Positions 63,986 to 64,000 of a stretch of DNA of 64,000 bases are shown in pieces. Below the pieces are notes generated by a model. That model saw only the letters and a list, made by a program, of their open reading frames with translations, was not told where the DNA came from and ran no database searches. Every line of letters starts with the position of its first letter. Position 1 is the first letter of the stretch. Source of the stretch: Paenibacillus xylanexedens (lineage in GTDB: Bacteria; Bacillota; Bacilli; Paenibacillales; Paenibacillaceae); contig NZ_VEIO01000001.1 in NCBI RefSeq assembly GCF_007680605.1, forward strand, positions 2,175,276 through 2,239,275, read 5' to 3'. The translations under genes and the position numbers were made by a program.

Positions 63986-64000
63986 AGCTCCCCAGTCTGC

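Overview
The window looks like chromosome of a Paenibacillus-type member of the Bacillota. Start codons follow strong AGGAGG-type ribosome binding sites, TTG and GTG starts are common, T-rich hairpin terminators punctuate nearly every transcript, and the gene content is Bacillus-like: LicT/BglPH modules, a YwiC-like protein beside narGHJI, a YlbF-like protein, and an RsiV-type anti-sigma factor. No rRNA, tRNA, intact insertion sequence or CRISPR array was seen. The genus is inferred from gene content, not from a marker gene.

Layout. (1) 1-2537: a class III aminotransferase (cut by the window edge), a zinc alcohol dehydrogenase and a HAD phosphatase, arranged like azasugar (nojirimycin-type) biosynthesis genes. 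(2) 2.7-7.2 kb: small and housekeeping-type genes (YjfB-like, Cof-type HAD, GNAT, membrane-anchored subtilase, RidA) plus a truncated SUKH remnant. (3) 7.2-18.97 kb: two paralogous aryl-beta-glucoside modules, each LicT antiterminator - PTS EIIBCA - GH1 6-phospho-beta-glucosidase. Three 29-nt LicT target hairpins (RAT) are readable in the leaders. A small membrane protein, an acyltransferase and a nucleotidase lie between the modules. (4) 19-26.3 kb: a secreted protein, a membrane metallophosphoesterase, the pentose phosphate genes gnd-tal-zwf, and a divergent LysR regulator. (5) 26.4-30.5 kb: cheA-cheW-mcp. (6) 31-40 kb: cupins, an ankyrin protein, two beta-lactamase-fold hydrolases, a DUF1361 membrane protein, a carboxymuconolactone decarboxylase/ECF41 sigma pair with a recognisable ECF41 promoter, and a Pro/Tyr/Gly-rich protein. 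(7) 40.2-45.3 kb: a same-strand array of SUKH and unknown proteins that resembles an immunity-gene array. (8) 45.3-45.5 kb: a 231-bp MITE-like element with perfect 16-bp terminal inverted repeats. (9) 45.6-48.1 kb: nirK-type copper nitrite reductase, a Crp/Fnr regulator with N-terminal cysteines, and a YlbF-like protein with a Cys-rich tail. (10) 48.2-52.6 kb: a ZIP transporter, then a more GC-rich block with a GH43 enzyme, two broken genes and a sigV/rsiV-like pair. (11) 52.9-63.9 kb: a YwiC-like protein, a second Crp/Fnr regulator, and the operon moaA-narGHJI-narK.

How the parts work together. The right third is an anaerobic nitrogen-oxide respiration region. Nitrate enters through a NarK-type carrier that carries a fused PAS domain. 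Membrane NarGHI reduces it, with MoaA supplying the first step of molybdenum cofactor synthesis and NarJ assembling the enzyme, and NirK can reduce the nitrite formed. Sites of the form TGTGA-N6-TCACA (perfect or one mismatch) precede nirK, the ylbF-like gene and moaA, with a fourth between the sigma factor and ywiC, so the two Crp/Fnr genes probably control this set. The left part is devoted to beta-glucoside uptake and hydrolysis under LicT control and carbon-catabolite-type sites, feeding glycolysis and the adjacent pentose phosphate genes.
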